64,000 nucleotides of DNA from Isoetes taiwanensis. Its lineage: Eukaryota > Streptophyta > Lycopodiopsida > Isoetales > Isoetaceae. The position numbers and the translations under genes were made by a program. Shown in pieces: positions 23,601 to 36,179 of the stretch; position 1 is the first letter of the stretch, and each line of letters starts with the position of its first letter. A model generated the notes under the pieces. The model was not told where the DNA came from and ran no database searches. It saw only the letters and a list, made by a program, of their open reading frames with translations. Where the stretch lies: positions 1,738,001 to 1,802,000 of the forward strand of contig JAJEKV010000026.1 of NCBI GenBank assembly GCA_021234155.1, given 5' to 3'.

Positions 23601-24140
23601 TCGATGATGAATATGACAGTATTTGAAGAGTTCTAAGGTATCTATTGATTTATTAACTTTGGTTAAGATTGTTCCTTCATATAGGCAAAAGGTGTTAAAA
23701 TCCTTTACCCCAATTGAGTTGGAACATGTGCATTATGCTGAGAAAGCCAGCTCAACCAATGTTATGTTAGCTTAACTAGATATGACATTGGAGCTTTCAC
23801 ATGTGATGACCCTGGTTTGTTGAATGTATTGTTTGATGGTGGCTCACCTTTAAATATGATGCCATAGTAGTATATCATAAAGAAATGCGGTTTGGAAGTA
23901 AACAAATACTCTTCTATTACTCTTAAGCCTTTTTCAAATGCTGAAGTGCAACCTGTTAGTACTGTTATCAAAATTCCAGATAAAGACATTGTAACTTTGC
24001 AACAAATATTGTGGGGTAGATGCATGAAAGGACGTCCAACATTTCTTGTAAAATGATGTAAAAATAATACACTAGCCAAAAGTGACTATAAAGTAATTTT
24101 GAATTTTATATAAGTGCCTCTCATGAATGCAATTGGCCCG
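23600..24140 (+). pseudogene. Ty3/gypsy relic, protease region
   Basis: The frame around 23825-23870 reads LFDGGSPLNMMP, matching the retroviral-type aspartic protease motif of plant gypsy elements (usually DGGS followed by N-I/M-P). Two stop codons follow directly, then an IIKKCGLEVNKYSS segment and a region like the sequence after the protease. Stops interrupt both sides. No LTRs were recognised. Confidence 0.55.
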
Positions 24141-24361
24141 TGTTAGAGATTCCTTGCCATTATTCTTGGCAACCCACACACACACATTTTGAACCTACCC
24201 AAATGGTTTTGTTGACCAAGGATTGACAACCTTTTTTCATGAGAATAGGGAATGGGAACTCGAATTCTCTTTCTTCATGTCAAATCGATCTTTGCATGGT
24301 CTATCATATATGAAAGCAATGGAAGAAACAATTACAGAAGCAACAAATTCTAATCCTTTTC

Positions 24362-24847
24362 TTGATCATGACTCATCATGCATTTCTAGGGACATCCAAA
24401 GAATATCGAAACGAAGAAAGGCTGAAGCCGAATGATGGGACAAAACAGATTAGAAGTAGAGTGAATGAATCTATCAACAATCACATAATAAATCAAGCTT
24501 CTAAGTTAACTTCAAAATGGCAAAATACATTTGTTGGAAGATTGCTACATGATCATACATTAAACGTCTTATTTGGCCATGTTATTGGAAGGCCTAAAGA
24601 GGCTATTGTAACGGAAAACCTTAAGGATGACCTCCAAGAAGTGAAAGCTGCTAATAACAATGATGAATTTGTTGCTAATCATTATGTTCTTGTTATGGTA
24701 TTTAGAAAGCAAGGAGAACATTCTGTTTTTGCTATGGTATTTGGAAAGGAAGGAGAATTACCACAGACTTCACTAGCAGTTAAATTGCTCAAATTACGTC
24801 CTAGAAATATGAAGCTAGCAGTAGAAAGAAGAAAAAAATGTCATTGA
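24362..24847 (+). CDS. Unrecognised 161-codon open frame
   Basis: An open frame of 161 codons with an ATG, rich in Asn, Lys and Glu. It contains a near-duplicated segment (VMVFRKQGEHSVF, then AMVFGKEGELPQ). A second open piece in the same neighbourhood (24849-25000, ending KFRDVLKKRIELI) may continue it after a stop. It follows a gypsy protease relic, so it may be degraded retroelement coding sequence. No domain was recognised and I cannot show that it is expressed. Confidence 0.2.
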   Translation: MIMTHHAFLGTSKEYRNEERLKPNDGTKQIRSRVNESINNHIINQASKLTSKWQNTFVGRLLHDHTLNVLFGHVIGRPKEAIVTENLKDDLQEVKAANNNDEFVANHYVLVMVFRKQGEHSVFAMVFGKEGELPQTSLAVKLLKLRPRNMKLAVERRKKCH

Positions 24848-25002
24848 GTGGAACAAATTTATGGGCATTGGCAGGTCGAAAGCCAGGAAGAAATGCTATA
24901 GATCAAGATATGAAGGCCAGAGCTGCTCAATTTTGGTTAGATAATACAAAAGTGTCACCAAAATTCAGAGATGTCTTGAAGAAGAGGATTGAACTAATTT
25001 AG

Positions 25003-25650
25003 TACATTGACATTACATAGGTATGATAGTAGTTTAGTCTAGGAATGCAAATGTCTTGTATATCTATTTTGCATTCAGTCCAATGAACATTAAATGTACT
25101 CTTGTTATGAATGCATTTAGTCACGTAGATCTATCCTACTTTTATTGTAGTGTTTACCGTTATAACGGTAAATGTCATCTCTGTAATTATGTTCTACATT
25201 CAATGCGACAAGAAATGTTATTTAATTTATGTTGTAGAAGTCATGTTGATACGATTCACATTTATTTAAAAAGGTCCTTTTAGATTTGGATGGGCATCCC
25301 AAAGTAATATCTCCATCTACCTGCAATTTGGGGTTTTTTCTTGAAGTAGACATTCCACAAACTGTAGGCTGATTACATGCTGTTGATCTTGAGTTAGACG
25401 AACCTCTTGTTTCCTGTTGATATATTAACATTTGATATATCATGCATAGCAAGACTGCTTACATCTTCCATGTTAACATTGGCATTTGGAGTTTCCCGAT
25501 TGCTTTTAAAAGGATCCTCAAATACATCATCTGGCTCAACTGTCTCATAAACAATATCATTCATGAATGACTTTGAGAAATTTGTATGCAAATCTGCTGC
25601 CTCAAAAGCTGCATTCCCAAAGTCCCTATCATCCCCTAAACTTGGAATGG
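25003..25650. other. No recognised gene
   Basis: Short open frames only; no family resemblance seen. Confidence 0.4.
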
Positions 25651-26410
25651 TTTTTTTTTTTCTTTTTTTTCTTAATGAACGTGGGCCCTTTATTACTCAA
25701 AAGAACAAAAAGAGTACAAGAGGGACGAAGCTCAGTGAAAAATATCCACTAGAGCCAAACCACCCAACCACATATGCAAAATACAAATGGAGAGCATAAA
25801 TATATATGTAGTACAACTACTTATGAGTAAGTGTGTATTTGAAAATAGTGTTTCTAGATGATATTCTTAATTTCAAGAGCAAATGATATGCATCTATATG
25901 CATTGAAAATAAATTGCCAATAAGACCTGTTATCTTGTCTCGTTGCATGTAAAGAGGACAAGTCATAGTGACCTTTGGTGGACGAAACTTGTAGACTAAA
26001 GTGTTAGTGTTAACTCGAAGACATCTATGAATGATTTGCCATCATAAGAGAGACACCTTAGGATGGAGCAATTTATCCTAAACCCATTTCCAAACTGCTT
26101 TTTAGCGGTCCATAGGCATAACTAAATGCCACTTGGGCAAAAGAGACAATACATTGGAGCAAAGCAAGAGATGACACATTGAACACACTAACTGTGCCTC
26201 ATATACACTATCAGGAACCATCCAAAGCCATGGAGCCATAGCCTGTGGATTTGGAGGAAGAATAGTAGGATAATTTGATGTAATACCATATTTTACCTCT
26301 TCCATTCTTTCATTCCAAAGCCAACTTGAGGGCTCTGAACACTTGTGGCTACAAGCATCATTTTCATCCTTGAATTTAACATGAAGTTTATTCCATCTAT
26401 TCTTAAGATA
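25651..26410 (-). mobile_element. LINE 3' end with zf-RVT-like region
   Basis: On the minus strand the element ends in an A-rich tail (25651-25673) preceded by an AATAAA signal (25689-25694). Upstream, broken frames read PKVSLL-WQI-HRCLRVNTNTL and then KVTMTCPLY, resembling the zinc-binding domain at the end of plant LINE reverse transcriptases. Further upstream, RWNKLHVKFKDENDACSHK and SSWLWNERMEEVKYG look like the preceding linker. Stop codons interrupt the frame. The reverse transcriptase core was not found, so the copy is 5'-truncated or too decayed to see. Confidence 0.65.
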
Positions 26411-27944
26411 CTTGAATTCTAGTGATCCACTAAGAATGGGTTGTAATTTTATTAGAATTTCTCATCAATGTGTATTATAGAGTAAATGAATGAATTGGCC
26501 TATGGAATCCAAATAAAGAGAAGGACAATCATATTATTGTCAGGATTTAAAAATTCTTGCCTCGAAGAGTTTTTGAGAGAAAAACCTTGGCAGTGATAAG
26601 GATTCTAACAATCTGTACAATATCTCGTATTAGGACACTTTTCAATGTCGTGTCGAATGAATGAGAGAGATTGAGGCTACCATTAGTAACCAATTTCATT
26701 TCATTCAGGAGGTTGCAAAAAGTAGAAACATCTTGATCTGTTCGTTGAGCTAGTGTCTTCCTGTTCTTGGTATCTATTACTTTGGAATTTTTATTTTCCA
26801 TGTACAATAACAGCCAAAGAAGTTTGGGGTTTTGAAGGATTCACTTACATTGATAGAGGAGGCATGAATTTCACTTAGAACATGCTTGGATCTCCGTTCC
26901 TTGGGTAAGTTTGTTGAATGAATTGGCTCAAAATTTGTCCCCAAAGCTACATTCAATGAAATTTGCCTAGTCATTTCAAGAATGGTTATGATCCTCTCTT
27001 CACAAGACTCCCATCATTCTAGTTTTTTGTTCGGATCGTAGCCATTTTCAATTTTCGTCCAGACAGTTTTGTGTATGTATATCGTGAGTCCTCATCACAA
27101 GAATTGAACCTGAGTATCATCAAGCATAAAAATAATTATACTTGGTTACTTATACTTTTAACTACAAATACCTGTAAAAAATGCCTACCAGAAGCAAATA
27201 ATGATATTTGAGATCTCTAAAATCTATGCGAAAGACCAAATAGCTCACATCTTGAAAAGGCCACAGATTTAAGAAACTTAGTATCCATGCAAGAACTGTA
27301 CCTTATCTATGCTTAAAACATTTGGCGCCAGGCTCTGTTAAACTAGATAAAGGAACGAGAGATCGAAGAATGATTAAGAGGATAACTCTAGTAGTTTTGC
27401 ATTGAATCGGACATAAAGAGAAAAAGTAAGATATTATAATGACCTTTTACTAAAGTATGCATGTCTGGAATCTTGAATCTATCGACATGACAAAAACAAG
27501 ATGCAACCTGAAAATAAACAAGAGATTCTTCTAACAAATCACTGTAGCACATATTTATTTTAAACCCAATCAAGCAAAGCTTTAATACACCTGAGAACTC
27601 TTGCACTGTCTCCCTGTACATCTTATTCAGTTCACCTGCACACTTGTATTTGGTTCACCTGCACACTTGCAGTTCAATCAAGCTTACAATGCTATATGAC
27701 CAAACAATATACATCAAAACCATAATTTTGAACCAATGCAAATGGCTCGAAGCACGCTTCACTGCCACTCCACAAAAAGGGGGGATACAAATCCGTGCTC
27801 CCTAGAATAAAAGGAAAAACATAAAAAAAGGGGGGGTTTTATCCAAATATATGTTTCCCACCTTAGAGAATTTACGCCCGACCTAATTTATTTTTTCAGA
27901 TTATTTTGATAGTTCTTTCAGGTTTAAGGTAATAATGTAATAAC
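26411..27944. other. No confirmed gene; possible exon-like pieces
   Basis: No family was recognised. Two minus-strand pieces with plausible splice borders (MYRETVQEFS near 27600 and VASCFCHVDRFKIPDMHTLVK near 27460-27520) could be exons of a decayed gene that I cannot name. Confidence 0.3.
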
Positions 27945-28120
27945 CTTGTTTTTGGGTTGCCCGAAGGGCAATCCCTTGGGACGGATGTGGTGTGGAAGGC
28001 GTATGCTCAAAATATTCCAAGCAAATGGTGTAGATTATGGTAGAGGAATGAATGGAAGGCTGAGGTGCAGTAGCAGCTAAGAGCACACTTGAAAGCCAGT
28101 TTTCATGCAGCATTTCTAAA
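27945..28120 (-). repeat. SINE-like repeat tail on the minus strand
   Basis: Read on the minus strand, the sequence ends with the hairpin ATTGCCC-TTC-GGGCAA, then CCC and an A-rich tail. This resembles the ends of the repeats at 7.2, 9.2 and 15.0 kb. The upstream body does not visibly match those copies. Confidence 0.4.
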
Positions 28121-28779
28121 TTGAGTGGCAGTTAACAAACACAATGGAGTGGAAACCCTCCTTTTTTTCCCCTTATATATGTCCTTACGTTTCTTGCCCT
28201 ACATGCCGATTCTTGCCTACATGCCAATCCATGTCCTTGTTATCTTCGCCTTGCATGCCTATTCTAAGAAGCCAAATCTGGATTTATTTTACTAAATTGA
28301 TCATAATGTGCAAGAAACAAGCAGAAAAATCTGACAGCTAAGAAGAACAGGGAAATTGGGATTTTGGAAAAATGCTTCGAAAGCAAAGATCTGGATTTGA
28401 AAATCATGGAAAATGCTTGGAGAGCTTGAATGCTTTCGTTTTTCTTCAGAAAGAGTGCTGAAGGTGAGAAAAAGTGCTGGAGGCGAGAGTTTTCCTGGAC
28501 GAGGTAAAGCGGCATCGCCTTGTGTTTTCTTGACGGAGTTCCTACAGGATGAGTTCCTGTGGCTTCGAGCGGTTTGCCCAATTTAGTGTCTGTTATAATT
28601 GCTTCGATTCTTTTGACCAAGATTTGCAACAACTACCAACCCTCAAACTAGATTAACCACACGTGCAAACTAGTTTAGGCTTAGCACCTTAGGCTTAGCT
28701 CCTATTATAGGGATTAAGGACCCATGTCCGTAAAAACTATTCACAAAAGATGAAGATGAAGATAAACTTTTTATCGTCC
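28121..28779. other. No recognised gene
   Basis: Nothing beyond short unrelated open frames was seen. Confidence 0.4.
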
Positions 28780-28975
28780 ACGAGAACCCAGAGGGGTTAG
28801 AGACTAGTGGACCCAGACGGGTTAGAGACTAGTGAATGATTAAGAACCCATATTCACCAAAGAGAGACTAGTGACTAGTGAATGATTAAGAACCCATATT
28901 CACCAAAGAGAGACTAGTGAGTGATTGAAAATCCATATACTAGTGAGTGATTGAAAACCCATATTGAACAACTGC
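28780..28975. repeat. Degenerate short tandem repeats around GACTAGTG
   Basis: GACTAGTGAATGATTAAGAA followed by CCCATATTCACCAAAGAGA occurs twice. Flanking partial units carry GGGTTAGAGACTAGTG or AGTGAGTGATTGAAAAYCC. This is a small minisatellite of mixed 25-45 bp units. Confidence 0.75.
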
Positions 28976-29586
28976 TGTTATTATACATGATCAACAAGGT
29001 AAGAAACAAACTCGTCTTTATCCTCTTGATATTCTTTTCATACATTTGCATATAGAAGACTCTTCCTGACCGACGTTCACGCAAAACCTGGTAAATCGCT
29101 GGCATACTGAACGCAGGACATGTTTATACAACATATATGATGCCTCTGCTACATCTGAGATATAATTATAATACAGTTCATAAAGCTTGGAAACTTCTTC
29201 TCTCTTTTCTTCTGGCCTAAGCAGGACTGCCTGTCTCTCTGTTTACCCAAGGCCGAAGAAATCTAAAAGCGGTGCAGATGATAACTCTGATCCAAAAAAC
29301 TTACTAAATTGACGGAAGTAGCTGATTTCCAATGTATGATATAATAAATATAATAACTCTTGCCACTGTGCAAAAATACTGTGGCCACTGTGCAAAGACT
29401 GTAATTTGTAAACAGGCTTGAGAACATGGTCTTCATATCACTTCCGATAGAGATTGCTGAAATTCTCTAAAGTATGGAACAGCTATGATATATTAAACCC
29501 ACTTAGATACAGATCTTTGCTCTTACATTAGATAATTTAATAGGCTTAAGCTAGCCTGTTGCGAATGCATGTGATGAACAAGATCG
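28976..29586. other. 3' flank of the bHLH gene
   Basis: Non-coding sequence downstream of the minus-strand bHLH stop codon. It likely includes the 3' UTR, but the poly(A) site cannot be fixed. Confidence 0.4.
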
Positions 29587-32060
29587 TCACCTCTGATTTT
29601 CATCTCTGGACTTGGTTGCTTTGGCTGATTTTCCCAGTTGTGGATCACTGGCAGGAGTTTTTTCTGCACAAGAAGTTTCTCTCTTCTCTGAAGCTGATCC
29701 AAGCATCATACAGCCTCCACTGACTGCAAGTGGCACTTCGGGGCGCCTCTTGTCTCCACTTGAACTTGAGACTCCTACTGTCTTAGCATTTGTTGTGGAA
29801 ATAGCAGTGGCCAGAGAAATAGGCATCAAGCATAAGCCCTTGCTTTGCAGGTACTGCATGGCTGAACCCATGTCTTCTTCCATTAGCCTGGCAACTTGAC
29901 GTTCTGTCAATGAAATGCCTTCTTGTTGCATAGATCCCATTGCGCCGCTGTTTCTTCCCAAGCTTGCCAAAAGCCCATGAGGACCCTGAATACAAGCCTT
30001 TTAGTTATGCTATATCTTGAAACTTAAAGACAAACAGCAACCTGCAAATTAGTAATACAATGCCGAGATCTACCTCTGCCGGAAGGTCTGCAACGAAGGG
30101 TGCAACAGCCCCTGCTCCACCCAAGCGGCTCATACTCAGAACCTGCAAAATTAAGAGCAACTTACTTTGATAAACTGCAATGCAGAGAGCCTTTAAGATG
30201 CTAGCATGTAGATAAGATCTACCTTAACTTGCAGCTGCAAAAATTTGACATAGTCAATGATTTCATCCAGCATGGAGGCTTTATCAGTCTGCAGATGATA
30301 AAGAAGGTCAGGCCTTGTATGTTGGTTTGGTGGATCCCAATAAAATATCTAGAAAAGCAATCCAATGCACACGCATATCCAAAAGAAAAGTAACTACTTC
30401 CGAGGTTTGAGTGCATGCCATAGCTTTACAGCTGAAACTCTAATCAATTGTTTCTTCTTGTAAAAGAAAGAGACAATTACGAAGAAACAAGCACCCAGTC
30501 TGAAATACCAATCTAAGATGAGGCATGATACTGGGTAGTTTGCGCTACCTTATTTGCATTTGGGACCAGTTCTTGCAGAGCCTTCATTCGTTCTGCAATT
30601 CTCTCTCTTCGAAGCTGTAACCATCAACATTAATATATTATAAAGGAGATCGGATAAACTACTTGTTCATTAGATCGGACTTTCACACTCACTCGCTCTG
30701 CTATACTGTGTGGATCAGTAGCTTGTCCCCGACGAGCGCGAACACGAGGTCTTACAGTTCCGGAGCTTATGTTGGTTGGTTGGGCAGCAGGTGCATAAGA
30801 AGGTGCTAAAAGGCCTTGCCCTGTCTGCAATTCCCCGCCTCAGTTTTTATAATCCCCAAGAAAAGTAAGAACTCTGCTTTATAACGTTTTTTGTTACCTG
30901 CTGCTTAGCAGACTGTGTCGGGCCAGTTTGAGATGTACCGTAAGGGTACATATTAGCCGGAGATGAATCTCGACTCTGCAAAACAACACGTTAATAGCCA
31001 TGCTAGGCAAAGGAAGAAAGATGAAATTTTATGTTGTGGGTATGAAAGAAAGAGAATCAACCAGGCCAAGTGAACATATTTAAAGGAAATGCAGAAGGCA
31101 AATTGGATGACCATGGCCGAAGAAACTAAGTAGATGAAAAATATGCAAAGTCTGCAAATATATACTTACAGGATAAGGAAGACGATGATCTTTAGTAGCA
31201 TCGGGTTCGTCGTCTCTAAACCGTTTGCCAAGCAAATGGGATTCATTTTGTTGGGAGAGACCGGCAAAAGAGGCGCATTGTCCAAGGCTGAGAGGAAGGG
31301 AAGGAGCCGGAGCATTTCCGGCATACAATTGACGCCAAGAGGGATTTTCTAGACCTGGGGACCCTTCACTTGGGCTGCTACCACCGGAACCAGACCTTAC
31401 CACTGTCATAATACTAGGTAACGAAGCATCGGCTGCACAGCTTGACATGACATGCAAAGATCCACCCGGCCCTGCATCTTCCGGGATTCCTTGCAATGGA
31501 GGTAACCTCATGGATGGGTCGGATTCAGAATTTAATTGCAAGCTTGAATTTCCCAACCCAGGAATCCTGCAAGTTGCTGATACTGTCGGCAGGCCTCCCA
31601 TCTCATTTGGGTCCGGCGGAAACTGGGTAACTAATATACTATTTTCTCCAGAAAATTTATCCCCTGATACAGAACCATCGTTTCCTGCATGACCCATTAG
31701 GGAAGATTTGAATAACTTTGAACCTTGAGAAAAAGAGTCTGCATTCAACCCAGTTGCTGGATTGATGCCTCCGCCATATTCCCATTGATTTCTTACTGTT
31801 GCAACATCTGACCAGGATGAGATTGATAGCATATTTTCCAGGAAATCGTCCATCATTTGGTGGGTGTGATCGTTCTGGCCGAACAGAAAAGACTGGCTCT
31901 GGTGATGGTGCAGCAGATCATCTTGTTGGAAAGTGCTTTGAGCGTTGAGGACTCCAGACATATCTGAAGGAATCTGAGTGTTGGTGCTAATTGTTGTCGT
32001 CCTCGAGTTAGAAATATCAGTCTCTTTATGGCTGCTTTCAAGCGTTGATGCTGGCTGCAT
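29587..32060 (-). CDS. bHLH transcription factor, UNE12/LRL subgroup, 7 exons
   Basis: Minus-strand exons in order are 32060-31170, 30975-30898, 30824-30693, 30614-30549, 30288-30223, 30142-30074 and 29985-29587, all GT-AG and all multiples of three, giving about 566 residues. The bHLH domain spans residues about 350-411: basic part [16 protein letters not shown] with H362, E366 and R370 (the E/G-box reading triad), helix 1 [18 protein letters not shown], and helix 2 [19 protein letters not shown]. It is followed by the subgroup signature [19 protein letters not shown]. The C-terminal block [19 protein letters not shown] plus CLMPISLA is also typical of the group, whose members regulate root-hair, rhizoid and reproductive development. 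The N-terminal 300 residues are Ser/Gly-rich. The start at 32060 follows an AG that may end a 5' UTR intron; an ATG 15 bases upstream is an alternative. Confidence 0.93.
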
Positions 32061-33405
32061 TGCTAGATAACACAATGCAAATCAGTTTCGTGCAAAAATG
32101 GAACCCAATTGACCAAATCATGGATCTCATACAAAGTTCCAACTCACAAGTCTGCTGGATCGAGGCTCTTTTGATATAGACTGTAACAAAATCAGGCCAA
32201 TCCCATCAAACTCATGCTTGATCTTGCTGTATGAACCAAAACCAGCATTTGAATTGTCTCCTCAGCCAGAAAGGATATCAGACTGTTTGCACTGTGTGAA
32301 ACAGCCGTCTACAACCACTACCAAAATGGGGTCACCTCACTTGCTTGATTCTGTCAAGCACAGGAAAATGCAGCTTCAAAAAGCTAGCGAAAACGACTAC
32401 TTTACACTTGGATCGGATCTATATAATTGATCACAAAAATTGCACTCTACGTTTCGTCACACAGGAGATCTGTGCAATGAATGAATTATGCAGCGTTTTA
32501 CTTGAACTCCAGCAGAAGTGCTGATAAGAAATAGGACGAATGCCACAAATTCACAACTGCATTCAAGCAACTGAGGTTGGTACAAGGCTTTAAGGAAAGC
32601 AAGGTGAAGAATATGGAGGCCAAAGCCTTGCACCTGCACTTGACATGTTAAATTCACATGCTGCTCACGCGCTCTATGCTTAGGCAAATGTACTTGCTAC
32701 TGTGTTAACTGAAATAGAGGACTGCAAAGAAATCAGGCACTGTTTCTCGAAACCAGGCGCTGTTTCTTAACTTCTCAAAACTCTGAACTGAACTGAACTG
32801 AAATGTGTATCACAGTGGCAAGAGCTGAAACAAAGAATGAATCAGGCCTAGAAGGAAGTGTATTGCAAAAACAAAGAGGGTATATATTCAGTCTCCACAA
32901 AAAGGCATGCTCTATTTTCTAGTGCGACAGGGAAAAAGTAGCATGGCCCACAAGAGGTATCACATCTTGCGTGTGGGTACCCAAGATCCAGAGACAGATA
33001 GCTCGCAAGGATTAAAAGCAATTCTGAATGCTGATTTACTTTTACAAAGGTATTTTTTTTGCTGCAAGCATACAGGCACACACCAGCACTAAGTATGAAA
33101 AGATACAAGATTGTCGTTTTCTTTAACCTTTCCACTGCAGGCATTATATCTAGCACCAGGTGTAAAATCAGTGCATTGACAGTTGAAATAGTTAATTGCA
33201 TTTACCACAGCAGATCTTCGAGTAAGCGGTTCATGTGCCGACGATTTTTACTGCATTTAGAAATGGCAAGGTATCTTCTGTCAAATTGCCTTTAATTCAC
33301 GCAAGTGGTACTTTGATTATGAGAGAAAAATATACTTGCAAATTGCAATGTCAATTTGTCATAAGTCTGCAATCTCAACCATAATTTTGTTTGGACAAGG
33401 CTCTT
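32061..33405. other. 5' region of the bHLH gene and flank
   Basis: Probable 5' UTR and promoter of the minus-strand bHLH gene. A TATCTAG|CA acceptor-like site lies just before the ATG, suggesting a leader intron. No TATA box could be assigned and no other gene was seen. Confidence 0.4.
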
Positions 33406-33790
33406 AATCTGCTTTAGTCTTGTAGTTAACCAGCTTATCTGCAACTCAAACTCACAATCAGGCTTAGTTCGCAACCTTAATGTAATCTGGATTACCATGT
33501 CGAATCTAGTTATAATCTGGTTTAGTCTTGCAGTTAAGCAGCTTATCATCTGCAATTTAACTCATAATCAGGTTTAGTTCGCAATCTTAAGGTAATCTAT
33601 AATCTGGTTTAGTCTTGTAGTTAACTCTGCAATTTAACTGATAATCACGTTTAGTTCGCAATCTTAATGTAACCTGGATCGGCATGCCGAACAGAATTAT
33701 AATCTAGTTTAGTTTTGTAGTTAACTAGCTTATTATCTGCAATTTCTAACCCATAATGAGGCTTAGTTCGCATTCATCATATAATGGATT
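33406..33790. repeat. Minisatellite, four units of 85-110 bp
   Basis: Units start at 33406, 33514, 33601 and 33701, each with AATCTGGTTTAGTCTTGTAG (or a near variant), a TTATCTGCAATTTAAC-like centre and GGCTTAGTTCGCAA near the end. Length differences come from internal deletions. Confidence 0.85.
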
Positions 33791-34571
33791 AGTATATTGT
33801 ATTTAGTTTTCACATCCTGTACTATGATCTTGTTTTAATACCCTGTAATGAGATGGTTATCATTCTGCAGTGAATATATTTAATCTGTAATGAAAACTAT
33901 CTTCTAGTCTGCATTAGCATTGTTTCTAAAATATCTCTGGTAATGTAGTTCCTTTTGATTACCTGGCTGGCAAAGTGAATGCTGAAGGTTTATAGAAACA
34001 AAGCACAATGTGGGCGTGATTATAACGATAACCATGCTCAGTATTGATCCAGAACATGCTACAGCTTAAAGCTCTGTAAATGGCAGATATATACCCTGAT
34101 ACCAAGCTGTTTCAGCAGATTTCCTCCATAGCAGTCCAAGAAGAGCACGAGTGTTCCTGCTCCACCAGCCATGGAACTGGATGCCCAGAAAAAAAACAGC
34201 CAAAACGGGAAGTCAGAAACTGGGCTGCAGCGTTCTGCTGCCTGCAAATATGTCAGAAGCATATGCAGCTCTACAGAAGAAGCATGAACTGAATGGCCAC
34301 CTGAGGAAGAGGCAGAGAATGTGATGCGGCAAAATGGATCCGTAAAGTTTACATTTTTCTAGTGTTTTCTACATTATTTTAGTGATTTTTACATTTCCTC
34401 GTGACAGGCAAGGTCCCAGCGAAGGTAAACTGCAATTTGAAAAATGTGTGGACGGCATGGATGGATCTAAGCATTACGGCAGAAATGACAGGTTTGCAAG
34501 CTGAAGAATTAACAAACGGAGCAGACTTGTTCTACTGTTTGGAATGGTACCTTCTGCTGCATGCGCTGGGA
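33791..34571. other. No recognised gene
   Basis: No supported coding region in this flank. Confidence 0.4.
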
Positions 34572-34740
34572 TTTTTTTTTTTTTTTTTTTTGTGCGTCGA
34601 AAATCCACCATGCTGATGCTGTAATGGGCTCCACCATAGCCGCGCTATGGCGGGTCCTCCTTTTCCAGCTCCCGTTCCGTCTGCTCCGCCATCGCTGCCA
34701 ACACTGCATTCTTCCGGCGTGCCCACATCTTCTTCCTTGA
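34572..34740 (-). repeat. Possible retroposed sequence with 20-A tail, minus strand
   Basis: A run of 20 T (34572-34591) is followed by about 150 bases of GC-richer sequence with a GCCGCGCTATGGCGG imperfect hairpin. On the minus strand this looks like a short retroposed sequence ending in a poly(A) tail. No second copy or target duplication was identified. Confidence 0.35.
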
Positions 34741-36179
34741 CCTAAAATCTAATTCTCTCTTCTTTATTCCTTTAGCCCCGCAAATGTATATCTTATTTTA
34801 TTATTTCCTTTATAAGAACCTTTTTCTCTCTTTCGTGTTGTTTATTGATTTTATAGCTTAGTCTTCTATGTTGTGCGTGCATGTGTTTATAGAGAAATTA
34901 CTAAACAACAATGTCAAAACGGTCTATACAATGTCTCTTGTGCATCCGACCTTGAGTTTCTAGCTAGTTTCTCAATGCACCTCGTTTTCTTCTTCAACAG
35001 CCCCGATCTAACCACCTCGTCCGCAAGGTACTATCGAGCGCAACCCCAGCCCCACGACATGTCTCAAGGCATCAACATCGATCCCAGACAAATTTACTAA
35101 GATATGGAATTAGGAAGGCAAATTCTACTTGCATCCTTTGACCTTCTCCAACTCTTATTACGTGGCCCGCTTCTGAACACTCGCCATGCGAAGTTGATGG
35201 TTTAATATATCCCTGCTTTCATAGACTTCCACATTTCGCATGTACGAATTTTTTCAGTACCTTATTCCGTTTCAATTCCCTCCATAGTCTCGAATTTACT
35301 TCCACAAGCACTTGTGCAACTTGTTCCCGATACCTTATTACTTTCCATTTGCCTCCATATCATTTCCAACTTGGTCCAGCAACTTATTTCCTGCCACTTG
35401 TTCAAGTTGATACTAAATGTGGAAGGTGCTAAGTCGTGAGTCTTACTATGTATGTATATATGTTGAAGATTGTGTCTGGCTTTAGCCCTGATTCTGCCCA
35501 GCATATCTAATTTCATCAACACTTTCATGATTACCCCTTCTACCTTAATCTTTACTGCAACTTGCATTTTCAGAAATGACGTTAATAGAAGTGGCTTATT
35601 GCATCCATTGACATGGTGATTACCGTTTTTAACTCCAATTTGTCAAGAGAGCACTAACGATCACGATAACAAGTTGTCTGACATGCGCACTATTGTGCAT
35701 TTTAAAACCTAATATATGTTTGGTTACATGTAATCCTAGTTTGTTAAATTGTTATCTAACTACTTTACTCAGTTCCTCCTGAGCAGCATTGAAATAGCAA
35801 TACGCCATGTTTGCAATGGGAAAGGGTATTTTCAACTAAGAGGTTGGTTTCGATTCTAGCTTTTATCCAAATTAAGCTAGCATATGCATACATGATATCT
35901 TGTTTAACATTTAGTTGTGGATGTCCATGGAGCCTGTTAACAGCAAGCTGCTTGAAGATCATATTGGCCTTTATAAAATATTCGTACGCTCTAGTGCACG
36001 TAGAGCACACGCACACATGCACAACTTTGACTTGATATGACCTAGTCAATCTATTTAACATGTTGGCACCGCATTGCTTAGCACAAGGTATCATCCCAAT
36101 ATTATACTCATGTGAAAGTCTTAATCACTGCTGACCTTAATTTTGTCTCGACTCTCATACCTGGAGCCTAAGCTGGTTG
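34741..36179. other. No recognised gene
   Basis: Long stretch with short open frames only. Confidence 0.4.

Noticed and set aside
27388-27621. Two exon-like pieces on the minus strand (MYRETVQEFS; VASCFCHVDRFKIP)
   Set aside because: The splice borders are plausible, but I could not name a family or extend the gene in either direction.
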